A stretch of 41,333 nucleotides of DNA from Richelia sp. SL_2_1 (GTDB lineage Bacteria > Cyanobacteriota > Cyanobacteriia > Cyanobacteriales > Nostocaceae): positions 1 to 41,333 of the forward strand of contig JAAUSO010000048.1 of the NCBI GenBank assembly GCA_012033205.1. Direction: 5' to 3'. The notes under the pieces are model-generated. The model saw only the letters and a program-made list of their open reading frames with translations. It did no database searches and had not been told where the DNA came from. Of the stretch, positions 7,959-18,294 are shown one piece after another. Numbering within the stretch: the stretch's first letter is position 1; the number at the start of each line of letters is the position of its first letter. The translations under genes were made by a program, and so were the position numbers.

Positions 7959-10259
7959 TTAAAACCGTTCCCCAATACCAAAATTAATTCGGCTGTCTCC
8001 ATCATCATTGAGACCGTAATCAATCCGAATTGGTCCGAGGGGTGATTGTACTCTTAACCCAAGACCGTAACCGATACCAGTACCATTTTTATTCAGTAAT
8101 TCTGCGGGTTCGGTTGTGGTGCCTAAGTCACTACCAATATCAACAAATAAGGCACCACTAAGCACTGAAAACAGTGGGAAGCGATATTCTGCCGATGCTT
8201 CTACATAACTGCGTCCGCTACTTAATCCACCTTCGTCATAACCCCGCACTGAGTTACTACCACCTAATGAAAAAGCTTCATAAGGAGGTAAGTCACCAAG
8301 AATGGTTCCTGCTTGAAAGTTAAAAGCTAGGGTTTGGGGTCCTTTGCTAAAGTTGGTAAATTTAACAGGAATGTAATAACTGTAATTACCCTGTAACCTT
8401 GTCAGAAAAATATTACCTTGTCCGATAGGTACCGACTGGTCTAAACCCAAACGCAAGAAGGAACCTTGAGTGGGTTGTAAAGGATTATTCCGCTTGTCAC
8501 GAGATGCTCCGAGTTTGACTAGTAGCAAATCGTCTCTACCTGTGCCAGATTCGCTGAGTTGAACCCTGCTAATTCCTTCATTAGTTACCAATGTACCATC
8601 GTCCTGACGAATCCCTCCTTCACTTCTACGTTCACCATCACTGTCGGTGATGTTAACTCTTTGATATTGCAAACCAGCAGAAGCGATCCATTCCGATTTT
8701 TCGTAGGGATTTTTATTGAGGGGACGAGTAAAGTTTACACCACCACCAGTACGGACAACACGAGGGCGATCGCCTTCATCAAATGTGCCATCCGCTCTTG
8801 GAGAACCTAAAGTTTCAATTTCAGTATCAATTGTTTCATTTGTTCCATCTGCGGCAACATTTTCACGCTCACCATTGTCAAAAATCAAAGAAATCGAACG
8901 ACGACGGAAAGCGTTAATTGTATAGGAAGTACGATAAGGATCGCCTGCTATCCAAGGATCTGTGTAGCGGAAGTCAAACAAGAATTCCCGGACTCCTGCT
9001 TGTAATTCTGCTCCTAATTTTTGGTTTCTACCGTTGAGGTTTTGTTCTTGGTAGCTAATAGTACCAAATAATCCACTTGCAGAACTAACACCAGCACCTG
9101 CGGCGATGGAACCGCTGTTTCGTTCTACTACATTGACGATTACGTTTACTTTACTAGGGTCTTCACCTGGATCGAGGGAAACGTTAACATCTTCAAATAA
9201 TCCTAGTCCAAATACCCGTTGCAAATCTCTTTGGACAATGTTGCGGTTAAATACATTTCCTGGCTTGAGTTGTAGTTCTCGCTGCACAATATATGGTTGG
9301 GTTCTTCCTTTTACAGGTTTTCCGTCTTCGTTGGTAACTTCACCATCTTTGTTACGAAATTGGACTCGAATATCTTCTACTAACCCTTCTGCTACTTGTA
9401 AAGTAACTACCCCCTCTGGTGATACTTGGGGAGCGCCTATTACGTTCGCTAATACATAACCTTGGTCTTGATACTGTTTTACTAATAGCTTGATACCTTC
9501 TTGTAATTCGCGCAAATTGAGAATTTGACCGTATTGCTTGCTGAATATTTCATTTACAGTTTTCTCAGGTAATACCGAAGGAACCTTCGCGCCCGGATTC
9601 GCATCTATCTGCACTCTTTGCAAAACGGGGTTGGGTTGAACTACAAAGCTGACTCTAACCCCCAAAGGTGTATCTTCCGGAGCTACTTGCACATTAGAGA
9701 AAAAGCCGGTTCCAAAAATAGCATTAATATCTTGTTGTAATTGCGATCGCGTTGTGGTTCTTCCTGGTTGAGTACGAATAACTCGATAAACTTGGTCTTG
9801 TAATGTTTGTGGTAATTGTCCTGTTTCCGATCTCACTAAAACTTCTGATACCAATACACGGGTTTCATCTGCTGTCGGCTGATCCGTTTGCGGCGTTCCC
9901 GGTGTCTGAAATTGGGGTTGCTGCTGCGGTGCTGGTTGTTGATTGGGTTGCTGATTTTCTAATGCGGGAGTATTTTCCGGAGCGGGACTTGGTACTGGCT
10001 CTTGATTACCACTAGGAAGATTATCAGGAGGGGGAATTTGTGGAGTATTTTGTGCAGTTGTGGAATTGGAAGTTGGTATTACTACTTGCAATTTATTTGC
10101 GACTTTTACAACTGATGTATCAACTTGATTTGTACCTGCTGTCGGAAAAATATCTTGTGACTTTTCAGAACTCTTGACATTTTGGGCATTTGCACTTATG
10201 GAAACTCCTAATGGAGTAGTAAGGGCAATTACCGTCACCAAAAAGGGAGATAAACGCAT
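7959..10259 (-). CDS. Omp85/BamA family outer-membrane protein assembly factor
   Basis: This is the outer-membrane beta-barrel insertase of the BamA/Omp85 family, the bacterial relative of chloroplast Toc75. From ATG 10257-10259 the product has 766 residues and a clear signal peptide ending ANAQ. A GTG at 10284-10286 would add nine residues. A Pro/Gln-rich linker (about 85-130) comes next, as is usual in cyanobacteria. POTRA domains follow: VSEVLVRS..., VQRVQIDANPG... and an EDIRVQF/PYIVQRELQLKPG region. The C-terminal barrel includes a GGSNSVRGYDEGGL motif and ends in Phe (IDYGLNDDGDSRINFGIGERF, split here only by description), the usual outer-membrane recognition residue. The gene starts downstream of purC and precedes lpxC, linking protein and LPS assembly. 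Confidence 0.93.
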   Translation of the reverse strand: MRLSPFLVTVIALTTPLGVSISANAQNVKSSEKSQDIFPTAGTNQVDTSVVKVANKLQVVIPTSNSTTAQNTPQIPPPDNLPSGNQEPVPSPAPENTPALENQQPNQQPAPQQQPQFQTPGTPQTDQPTADETRVLVSEVLVRSETGQLPQTLQDQVYRVIRTQPGRTTTRSQLQQDINAIFGTGFFSNVQVAPEDTPLGVRVSFVVQPNPVLQRVQIDANPGAKVPSVLPEKTVNEIFSKQYGQILNLRELQEGIKLLVKQYQDQGYVLANVIGAPQVSPEGVVTLQVAEGLVEDIRVQFRNKDGEVTNEDGKPVKGRTQPYIVQRELQLKPGNVFNRNIVQRDLQRVFGLGLFEDVNVSLDPGEDPSKVNVIVNVVERNSGSIAAGAGVSSASGLFGTISYQEQNLNGRNQKLGAELQAGVREFLFDFRYTDPWIAGDPYRTSYTINAFRRRSISLIFDNGERENVAADGTNETIDTEIETLGSPRADGTFDEGDRPRVVRTGGGVNFTRPLNKNPYEKSEWIASAGLQYQRVNITDSDGERRSEGGIRQDDGTLVTNEGISRVQLSESGTGRDDLLLVKLGASRDKRNNPLQPTQGSFLRLGLDQSVPIGQGNIFLTRLQGNYSYYIPVKFTNFSKGPQTLAFNFQAGTILGDLPPYEAFSLGGSNSVRGYDEGGLSSGRSYVEASAEYRFPLFSVLSGALFVDIGSDLGTTTEPAELLNKNGTGIGYGLGLRVQSPLGPIRIDYGLNDDGDSRINFGIGERF

Positions 10260-10311
10260 TTTATTTAGATTACTTTTCACGTCCACACACCATCGTTAAA
10301 TAAATATGATA

Positions 10312-10360
10312 GTTATTTGTCATCTGTCAGCAGTTATTTGTCAAGGACAATGACAACCGA
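10312..10360. repeat. AGTTATTTGTCA direct repeats between purC and the Omp85 gene
   Basis: AGTTATTTGTCA occurs twice about 21 bases apart, with CTGTCAGC between the copies and a TGACA after the second. The motif resembles the heptamer STRR class (TTATCTGTC type) seen near other genes of the window. It lies directly upstream of the Omp85 start and could overlap its promoter. No function can be assigned. Confidence 0.5.
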
Positions 10361-10384
10361 TGAGATTAAACAGAATCTAGTGAA

Positions 10385-11122
10385 TTACAGATTCGTCTCT
10401 ACTGTTTTTAACACCCTTTCTAAAACTTCTTGGTAGGCATTTTCTACATTTCCCAAATCTTGCCGAAAACGGTCTTTATCTAAAATTCTATTTTTGGCAT
10501 CATTGGTAGCTGTATCCCATAAACGACAGGTGTCGGGACTAATTTCATCTGCCAAAATTATTTGTTGTTGGGAATCCAAACCGAATTCTAGTTTGAAGTC
10601 CACCAAAATAATGCTGCATTTGCGAAAAAATTCCTTGAGAAACTCGTTGATTCGCAATGTTAGATGAATTATCTCCTCAACTTGTTCCTGGGTGGCTAGT
10701 TCTAACAATAGTAGACGCTCTCGTGTCAATAATGGGTCTCCCAATTCGTCATTTTTGTAATAAAACTCAACTAAGGGTTGTTTTAACACGGTTCCCAATC
10801 CTATCCCTGTTTGCTTACAAAGGCTTCCGGCTGCAATATTCCTTACAACCACTTCTAAGGGGAAAATTTTCACTGCCTTTACCCGCATTTGATTTGGCTT
10901 GGGATTATCTACATAATGAGTATTAATACCGTTTTGTTCTAGTTGTTGAAATATTTTACTAGAAATGCTACAATTCATGACTCCTTTGTTGCTGATACTA
11001 CCGCGCTTTTGGGCATTAAAAGCAGTCGCATCATCTTTAAAATCAGCGAGTAATATTTCCGGGATATCCGTTGCGTAAAGAATTTTAGCTTTTCCTTCGT
11101 AGAGTTTAGAGGTAACACTCAT
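10385..11122 (-). CDS. purC: Phosphoribosylaminoimidazole-succinocarboxamide (SAICAR) synthase PurC
   Basis: PurC joins CAIR and aspartate with ATP to make SAICAR in de novo purine synthesis in the cytoplasm. The 245 residues equal the usual bacterial length. Family motifs are present: KLYEGKAKILY at the start, GSISNKGVMNCSIS, VVVRNIAAGSLCK, ILVDFKLEFG and LADEISPDTCRLWD. It is the first gene of the minus-strand block that continues with the Omp85 gene, with about 125 bases between them containing AGTTATTTGTCA direct repeats. The upstream 264 bases to the next gene include one unpaired AAAAACCCGACTTG module. Confidence 0.97.
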   Translation of the reverse strand: MSVTSKLYEGKAKILYATDIPEILLADFKDDATAFNAQKRGSISNKGVMNCSISSKIFQQLEQNGINTHYVDNPKPNQMRVKAVKIFPLEVVVRNIAAGSLCKQTGIGLGTVLKQPLVEFYYKNDELGDPLLTRERLLLLELATQEQVEEIIHLTLRINEFLKEFFRKCSIILVDFKLEFGLDSQQQIILADEISPDTCRLWDTATNDAKNRILDKDRFRQDLGNVENAYQEVLERVLKTVETNL

Positions 11123-11386
11123 GATAAAATGATTATTTCGCAGAAAAATAAATTTATGCCGTCTTATGGCTTAACTATTTTATCTGAATGTCGTAATACC
11201 TTATTTGTTAATTTGTTATCGGTTAGAATTCGCTTAAAAATCAAGGGATAAAAGCATTTTGGATTAACCCTTTTAAAAACCCGACTTGTTTGTTGATAGA
11301 CTGGAGGCAGAGGCTCTAAATATTGATTGCTTGTTCCCTACTCCCTAATCCCTACTCGCTTATTTTGAATAACTAGAGATAAAAAA

Positions 11387-11629
11387 ATGGAAAAAGAAGA
11401 TTTTCTTTACCCTCGTAGTCGTTACTACGGTGAAGTCAAACCAGAAAATTTGGTATTTAATGCTAACTTGCAAGAATTCGCTAACAAAGTAAGCATAATC
11501 TGCGGCTTAGAAACCGGGGGAAAAATCACTACCATAGAAGCTTATGAAGAAATCAAAGCTATATGGAAAGAATTGAAGCATTCCAAACGAGAACTTCATA
11601 TCGGTGAACAGCCAGAAGAAGGAAATTAG
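11387..11629 (+). CDS. Small conserved cyanobacterial protein (DUF7219-like)
   Basis: This 80-residue soluble protein begins MEKEDFLYPRSRYYGE and contains NLQEFANKVSIICGLETGGKI followed by a charged helix (EAYEEIKAIWKEL). I recognise the type as a short conserved cyanobacterial protein, probably DUF7219, from memory and not from a search. Its function is unknown. There is no signal peptide or membrane segment. It stands alone on the plus strand, divergent from purC and convergent with the adenylate cyclase gene ending at 11761. Confidence 0.7.
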   Translation: MEKEDFLYPRSRYYGEVKPENLVFNANLQEFANKVSIICGLETGGKITTIEAYEEIKAIWKELKHSKRELHIGEQPEEGN

Positions 11630-11760
11630 GGAAACACTAAAAAATCATTAAAACTCTACTTGAAAATTACAAAAATCAAATAAATAAATTGTCAAGATTG
11701 CTCGAACAATTTAATATTTTTTAATTAAAACAAGCATGACGCAATTGATAAACCCATTGA

Positions 11761-14325
11761 TTACTTGTTAACCATTGTCCAAACTCCATTCCAGGATTCT
11801 CCAGGAGGCTGTCTTAAATATTTATGACAGCGTTTGATATGAATATTAACAGCATTATCTCCAGGTCGAATTTTTCTTGCAGCTTGAAAACAAATTAAAG
11901 CTTGGCGAAAATTGCGCGACGAGTAAGCAACCCGTCCTGCATGATAGTAAGATAAAAATTCTTGAGTGTTAGCGTCCAAACAAACATTGCGATCGCCAAT
12001 TAATTCATAGATTTTTACCGCTTGGTGTTTGCCTTTAACTCGAATTTTATCAAGTTCGCGGGCAACAATGTAATCGCTACACAGTTGGTAAGTAAATTCG
12101 CTCAAAACAATGTCACAGCCATATTCCTTAGTAGTCCCTTCCAAGCGCGAACTCAAATTAACTCCATCTCCAATCACGGTATAATCCATGCGTTTGCGAG
12201 AACCAATATTTCCCGAAACGACTTCCCCAGAACTAATACCAATACCAATATTAATTTGTGGCTGTTCTTGAACAATCCGTCTTTCGTTAAACTCCTTGAG
12301 TCGATGTCGCATATCTAAAGCCGACTGTACTGCTCGTAAAGCATGATTTTCTGTTAATGGTAGCGGCGCTCCAAAAACCGCCATTAAAGCATCTCCAATA
12401 AACTTATCTAAGGTGCCTTCATAATTAAAAACTGCTTCCACCATCGTTTCAAAATATTGATTGAGCAACGATACGACTTCGGCGGCTCCGAGATTTTCCG
12501 TAAGTGTTGTGTAGCCTCTAATATCAGAAAATAAGATAGTGACTTCTTTACGCTCTCCCACCATTAAACCATCTTCGCCTAAAGCCATAACCTGCTCAGC
12601 AACATGAGGAGTTAAATAGCGGTACATGGTAGTTTTGAGACGTTTTTCTTGACTAATATCTTCCAATACTACCAATCCACCACGCACACCACCTTCTGGA
12701 TTAGTCAACGGATTAACTGTAAGATTAGTACTTCGCTCAATTAGTTCGACTTGAGAAGAATCAATAAATTGCGATTGCGGAGTTAGGAGTTGATTCCAAG
12801 GAATAAAAACCTGTGGATTACTAGAATTTGGTAATGCCAATATATATTTTTCCGACTCTTCCAAATCACCCGGTACGTAATATAGTCCTACCATTAAACT
12901 TTGTTCTGGTACATAATGTTTTGCCCCAGTCTTCAAACTATCTTCTAATCTAAATTGCAAATTTTCAATTGGTACAACTTCCCATAAAAGACGACCAATT
13001 AAATTTTGTCCCCAAAAAATTTTATTGTTTTTAATGCTGACATCTCCTGAAAGCGGACAACCTAATAGCTCTAAAGCCGCATCATTAATAGTAACTATTC
13101 TACCTTCCATATCTGTAGAGATTACAGCATCTGATAAACTTTGAAGAATGTCTTTTTGATATTGTTTTTCTAACAATACACTTTCAAATAAACGGGCATT
13201 TTCTAAAGCAATTCCTGCTTGTATATTAAAAGCCCGCATAAATTCTTCATCTGATGCAGTAAAACTACCTTTTTGCTTGTTAATTAATTGAGTAACACCG
13301 ATTAATTCATTCGCCGAATTAAATACCGGCATACATAAAATATTACGAGTAAAATAACCCGTCTTTCTATCTGTAGTTGGGTCGAAACGAGGGTCTTTAT
13401 AAGCATCAGGAATATTCAAAGTTTCCCCAGTCGAAGCGACATAACCCACAATTCCCCGATTTCCGGGAATTCTGATTTCGATCATGGTTTTACCATCAGC
13501 AGCAGCAACTTTTGTCCACAGTTCGCTCATTTCTTTACGATACAAAAATAGTGTACTGCGGTCTGCTTGCATCAAAATTCGGGCTTGTTCCATGACTATT
13601 TGTAAAGTCACTTCTAAATCTAAACTTTGACCGAGTGTCTGAGTCGCTCGTAAAAGAGCAGTTGCACCTCTTTGATTGCGTGCAGCAACGTAAAAAGATT
13701 GACAACTTTCTAAAATAATCCCAATACTTGCAGCAAATTCCCGAAAACAGGTTTCATCTTCACCATTGAAAGGAATCGACCCTGCTTTATTTGCTAATTG
13801 TACAACTGCCACAACTTGATTTTTGCTGCTGACAACCGGCATACATAGAATATTCCGAATCTTGTAACCTAACTGTTTTTCTAATTCTGGGCTAAATAAA
13901 GGATGGGCAGTAGTTTCAGCAATATTTAAATATTGTCCCGTACTTGCAACACGACCGGGAATCCCCACATTGATCGGAGTCCGAATTTCTAATGGCTTAT
14001 TAATATCATCCTGTGGCACTTTTGACCATAACTGACCTTTATCGTGGTCAACTAAAAAAATAGTCGTGTGTTCTGCTTGCAGAATTTGACCGATTTTTAG
14101 GGTAATCGCTTCAAGTACCTTCTCTAGCATTGTTTCTAGAGCTTCATTATTTATCAGTTCTATTGCTCTGATAAACTGTTGGAACTCCGCAGTAATAAAA
14201 TCCAACAAGCAAACAAATTCGTTTACAGAAAGGTCTTTGACACGCCGCAATAGAGCGTGTGTACGATTAACTTGAGTAAGTTCAGTTAACGTAGCTAGTA
14301 CACTACCGGGATTTAACAGTGTCAT
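11761..14325 (-). CDS. cyaB: Class III adenylate cyclase with GAF-GAF-PAS input (CyaB1/CyaB2 type)
   Basis: This soluble signalling enzyme makes cAMP from ATP. The 854 residues have the same architecture and length as Anabaena CyaB1 and CyaB2. GAF-A spans about 64-205 and GAF-B about 236-375, each with the NK-F-DE signature of cyclic-nucleotide GAF domains (NKAGSIPFNGEDE and NKQKGSFTASDEE). A PAS domain covers about 388-490 and the cyclase domain about 590-735. Metal aspartates are D601 (FSDIRG) and D645 (GDALMAVFG). K641 and T716 match the Lys/Thr purine-recognition pair of CyaB1, and N723 and R727 are the transition-state residues. A TPR-like C-terminal tail follows. In CyaB proteins cAMP binding to the GAF domains activates the cyclase, so positive feedback is likely here. 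Confidence 0.93.
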   Translation of the reverse strand: MTLLNPGSVLATLTELTQVNRTHALLRRVKDLSVNEFVCLLDFITAEFQQFIRAIELINNEALETMLEKVLEAITLKIGQILQAEHTTIFLVDHDKGQLWSKVPQDDINKPLEIRTPINVGIPGRVASTGQYLNIAETTAHPLFSPELEKQLGYKIRNILCMPVVSSKNQVVAVVQLANKAGSIPFNGEDETCFREFAASIGIILESCQSFYVAARNQRGATALLRATQTLGQSLDLEVTLQIVMEQARILMQADRSTLFLYRKEMSELWTKVAAADGKTMIEIRIPGNRGIVGYVASTGETLNIPDAYKDPRFDPTTDRKTGYFTRNILCMPVFNSANELIGVTQLINKQKGSFTASDEEFMRAFNIQAGIALENARLFESVLLEKQYQKDILQSLSDAVISTDMEGRIVTINDAALELLGCPLSGDVSIKNNKIFWGQNLIGRLLWEVVPIENLQFRLEDSLKTGAKHYVPEQSLMVGLYYVPGDLEESEKYILALPNSSNPQVFIPWNQLLTPQSQFIDSSQVELIERSTNLTVNPLTNPEGGVRGGLVVLEDISQEKRLKTTMYRYLTPHVAEQVMALGEDGLMVGERKEVTILFSDIRGYTTLTENLGAAEVVSLLNQYFETMVEAVFNYEGTLDKFIGDALMAVFGAPLPLTENHALRAVQSALDMRHRLKEFNERRIVQEQPQINIGIGISSGEVVSGNIGSRKRMDYTVIGDGVNLSSRLEGTTKEYGCDIVLSEFTYQLCSDYIVARELDKIRVKGKHQAVKIYELIGDRNVCLDANTQEFLSYYHAGRVAYSSRNFRQALICFQAARKIRPGDNAVNIHIKRCHKYLRQPPGESWNGVWTMVNK

Positions 14326-14741
14326 GGTAATTTTAAACTTAAGATTATCGATTCAGATGATAGGTACAATTTTATACTTACATTCAGAATCATAATCTAA
14401 TTTATCCAATTTATGGCTCTACATAAATGCAGATGCTTGCGGGGTAATTTATCTAAACAATTCTTATTTATCTATTTTGAGATGATAAAATATATGATTA
14501 AAAGCATTAGCTCGTCAGTTAAATCAGCTTATTTAATCATAATAATCAAGATATTTATTAATAATTTTTACTCTAAAATAGTATGGCTAATTAGCAGTTT
14601 ATAATCTGAATAACATGGGAAATTTATGAATATAAAAATAATTAAAAATTCCAACAATACAGCATATTTCATCTTTATCAGGCAGATTCGGACGGGCAGG
14701 GATGCCTATCCCACGCATTGCTTTATAATATGAAGCCACGA

Positions 14742-14806
14742 GCGACCAAGCCTGCCCTCGAACCCTTCACTTCGTTCAAGGGTAAACTCCGTGAAGGGAT
14801 GGTCGC
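14742..14806. repeat. Nested palindrome (GCGACCA / CCCTTCAC arms)
   Basis: The outer arms GCGACCA (14742-14748) and TGGTCGC (14800-14806) enclose inner arms CCCTTCAC (14763-14770) and GTGAAGGG (14791-14798). The segment has a GC-richer composition than the AT-rich spacer around it, like a small inserted repeat. It could fold as a long cruciform or RNA hairpin. No coding function is apparent. Confidence 0.65.
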
Positions 14807-14852
14807 ACTACCTCAACCCCTGATAACTTCTGTGGTAAGGTACTACGTAAAA

Positions 14853-14878
14853 GGTCGGGTTTTTGATCAAAACCCGAC
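14853..14878 (-). terminator. Hairpin terminator after sqdX
   Basis: GTCGGGTTTT and AAAACCCGAC pair around a very short loop (TGATC region). On the minus strand the stem is followed by CCTTTTACG, giving a short U tract. It starts about 12 bases beyond the sqdX stop at 14890, the expected place for a rho-independent terminator. The arms are the same CCGACTT module used elsewhere in the window. Confidence 0.75.
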
Positions 14879-14889
14879 TTGTGAGTTAA

Positions 14890-16023
14890 TTACGCTACTT
14901 TTGGCATTTGAGAATATACGACTGCTTGATAATAAGTTTGTAGCTGACGGGTAGCAGCTGACCATCCCCAACGTTCGGCTTCTTGACGAGCGTTTTGACG
15001 GATAACTTCTCGCTGTTGTTTTTCCTCCAAAAGACGAAGGGTTGCAGCAATTGCGCTTGCATCATCAGATGTCGGCTCGAACAGATATCCATTTACTCCA
15101 TCGGTAACAATATCTGGAATACCACCAGAACGTGCAGCAACTACGGGACATCCCGCAGCCATTGCTTCTAATAGCACTAATCCTAAAGTTTCGGTACGAG
15201 AAGGAAAAACAAAAGCATCAGCGCTAGCAAAGGCTGAACCTAAATCCGTCCCGCTAAGATAGCCGACAAAATAAGTATTTGTTCCGGCAAAATGTTTTTC
15301 TAAAGCTTCACGATGGGGTCCATCTCCTACTAAAGCCAATCTAGCTGCGGGAATAGCTTCTAAAATCGGCTTAATACGCTCAATTTCTTTCTCGGCAGAT
15401 AAACGTCCAACATAAAGCAGCAGAGGACTCGAAGGATGATTTTGCGACAGACGCTGACGCATTTGCTCGCTCCCAAGACTGGGATGAAATAATTCTGTAT
15501 CAACTCCTCGCTGCCATAAATCTACACGCTCTATACCGTGATTCGTCAATTCTTTGACCATTGCCGTGGAAGTACATAAGTTCAAAGCGGCTTGATTATG
15601 ACCTGCTTTAAGCAACTCCCAAAGCAATCCTTCGAGCATTCCCAAACCATAATGTTGCAGGTATTGCGGCAAGTGAGTATGATAGGAAGCCACCAGGGGA
15701 ATGTGATTTATTTTACTATGAATAATCCCAGCTAAACCTAGCACTGCGGGGTTAACTACATGAATAATATCTGGTTTAAATTCTTCCAAAATTTCACCAA
15801 TCGCCGGACGAGGTAATGCTAATGTTAACTCCGGATACATTGGTAGAGGAAAGCCTGAAATTCCATAAATTTTAGCTCCCTTGTATTCTGTCATTCCGCC
15901 ATCAGGACAAATAACTAATACTTGGTCGCCGTTACGTTGTAAATGTTCGACGGTATGACGAAGGCGTGTTACGATACCATCAACTTTAGGTAAAAATGTT
16001 TCGGTAAATAGGGCAATTCTCAT
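14890..16023 (-). CDS. sqdX: Sulfoquinovosyltransferase SqdX (sulfolipid synthesis, GT4)
   Basis: SqdX transfers sulfoquinovose from UDP-sulfoquinovose to diacylglycerol, making the thylakoid lipid SQDG. The 377 residues form a GT-B glycosyltransferase of family 4. The N-terminal MRIALFTETFLPKVDGIVTR is typical of SqdX-type enzymes, with YHTHLPQYLQHYG in the acceptor half. The donor-binding half has LLYVGRLSAEKEIERI and PSRTETLGLVLLEAMAAGCPVVA, which carries the conserved glutamates. It is 306 bases downstream of sqdB on the same strand; sqdB-sqdX proximity is the usual cyanobacterial arrangement and supports this call over a generic GT4. A hairpin terminator follows. Confidence 0.92.
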   Translation of the reverse strand: MRIALFTETFLPKVDGIVTRLRHTVEHLQRNGDQVLVICPDGGMTEYKGAKIYGISGFPLPMYPELTLALPRPAIGEILEEFKPDIIHVVNPAVLGLAGIIHSKINHIPLVASYHTHLPQYLQHYGLGMLEGLLWELLKAGHNQAALNLCTSTAMVKELTNHGIERVDLWQRGVDTELFHPSLGSEQMRQRLSQNHPSSPLLLYVGRLSAEKEIERIKPILEAIPAARLALVGDGPHREALEKHFAGTNTYFVGYLSGTDLGSAFASADAFVFPSRTETLGLVLLEAMAAGCPVVAARSGGIPDIVTDGVNGYLFEPTSDDASAIAATLRLLEEKQQREVIRQNARQEAERWGWSAATRQLQTYYQAVVYSQMPKVA

Positions 16024-16329
16024 ACAAGACTATTCAATACAGCACTTTGAGCGGATAATCGCCTCATCGTAATATTACGTAAATCATGATTGCTTCGATT
16101 ACAAAATATACTTTAGAGGAAGCGATCGCGATCGCGTCAGGAAATTGGTTAAAACTCATAGTGTCAAAATTCCCGACTATAAACTTCAATAAACTTCAAT
16201 TTAAAGCTATTGTGGGACATTTGATCGTACTAAAAGCCGAAAAAAATTTGACAAAAATTTAGTAGCTAGCGATTAGCTGTTAATTTTTGCAACAACCGGA
16301 TTGCTAACTACTAAAAAATTGATTAATCC
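16024..16329. other. Spacer between sqdB and sqdX
   Basis: The 306 bases hold no supported gene. There is a doubled HIP1-like run (GCGATCGCGATCGCG) near 16123 and a short direct repeat of AAACTTCAAT near 16180-16200. The length suggests that sqdX may have its own promoter besides read-through from sqdB. Confidence 0.55.
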
Positions 16330-17854
<1,525 letters not shown>

Positions 17855-18202
17855 ATGCAAGCAAAGCAAAAAGTTACTTTGTATCTATCCCCAGAACTGC
17901 ACAGAAGTTTGAAAATACGTTCAGCAGTCGAAAGCGAACCAATGTCAGAGCTTGCCGAACGTGCCCTGGTTTTTTATCTAGCAAATTCCGAGTTGGTGGA
18001 TGAAGTCGAAGGGTCTTGCGGAAGAACTCACAGGGTTTATTCGTGTCCCACTTGCGAAAGTTCGCTTTTATTAAGGGAAGGAGAATTGGTTGCTCTAGGT
18101 AACCAGCCAGGAATGATTGGTAAAGATGTTTCTATCGAAGATGAGATGAAGCAAGAGGAAGAAATTAATCAAAAAGATTCGTCCGAATTGGTTCCTTGTT
18201 AG
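17855..18202 (+). CDS. Ribbon-helix-helix-like small protein upstream of the Ycf46-type ATPase
   Basis: The 115-residue protein starts QAKQKVTLYLSPELHRSLK, then IRSAVESEPMSELAERALVFYL, which fits a beta strand and two helices of a ribbon-helix-helix fold (about residues 5-48). The middle contains three cysteines (SCGRTHRVYSCPTCES), a possible partial metal site. The C-terminus is acidic. In Synechocystis a protein of similar size, Slr0373, precedes the AAA protein Slr0374 in a stress-responsive cluster. I infer this is its counterpart by position, without an alignment. It may bind DNA and regulate the set, but no target is shown. Confidence 0.7.
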   Translation: MQAKQKVTLYLSPELHRSLKIRSAVESEPMSELAERALVFYLANSELVDEVEGSCGRTHRVYSCPTCESSLLLREGELVALGNQPGMIGKDVSIEDEMKQEEEINQKDSSELVPC

Positions 18203-18294
18203 CGAATTGGGATTATGAATAGTTGATTTATAATTAATTCTGTCTTTACCAAAACGATGTCTGTAGTGTTTTTAGGTCTCAAGTAGGTTGATAA

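Larger units (their letters stand above)
14326..14889. other. 564-base intergenic region with nested palindromes, no supported gene
   Basis: The stretch lies between the adenylate cyclase start and the sqdX end. The first 300 bases are strongly AT-rich and contain only a weak 63-codon plus-strand reading frame of hydrophobic, low-complexity composition. From 14683 to 14830 the base composition changes to a GC-richer repeat-like segment with nested inverted repeats. A terminator-like hairpin follows at 14853-14878. I see no RNA gene. Confidence 0.6.

Noticed and set aside
11200-11386. Possible riboswitch between purC and the small DUF7219-like gene
   Set aside because: No purine-riboswitch three-way junction or conserved core is visible; only an unpaired CCGACTT module and STRR-like CCCTACT repeats.
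14413-14604. 63-codon plus-strand frame in the spacer before the cyclase gene
   Set aside because: Low-complexity Ile/Lys/Ser composition of AT-rich DNA, no ribosome-binding site and no recognisable domain.
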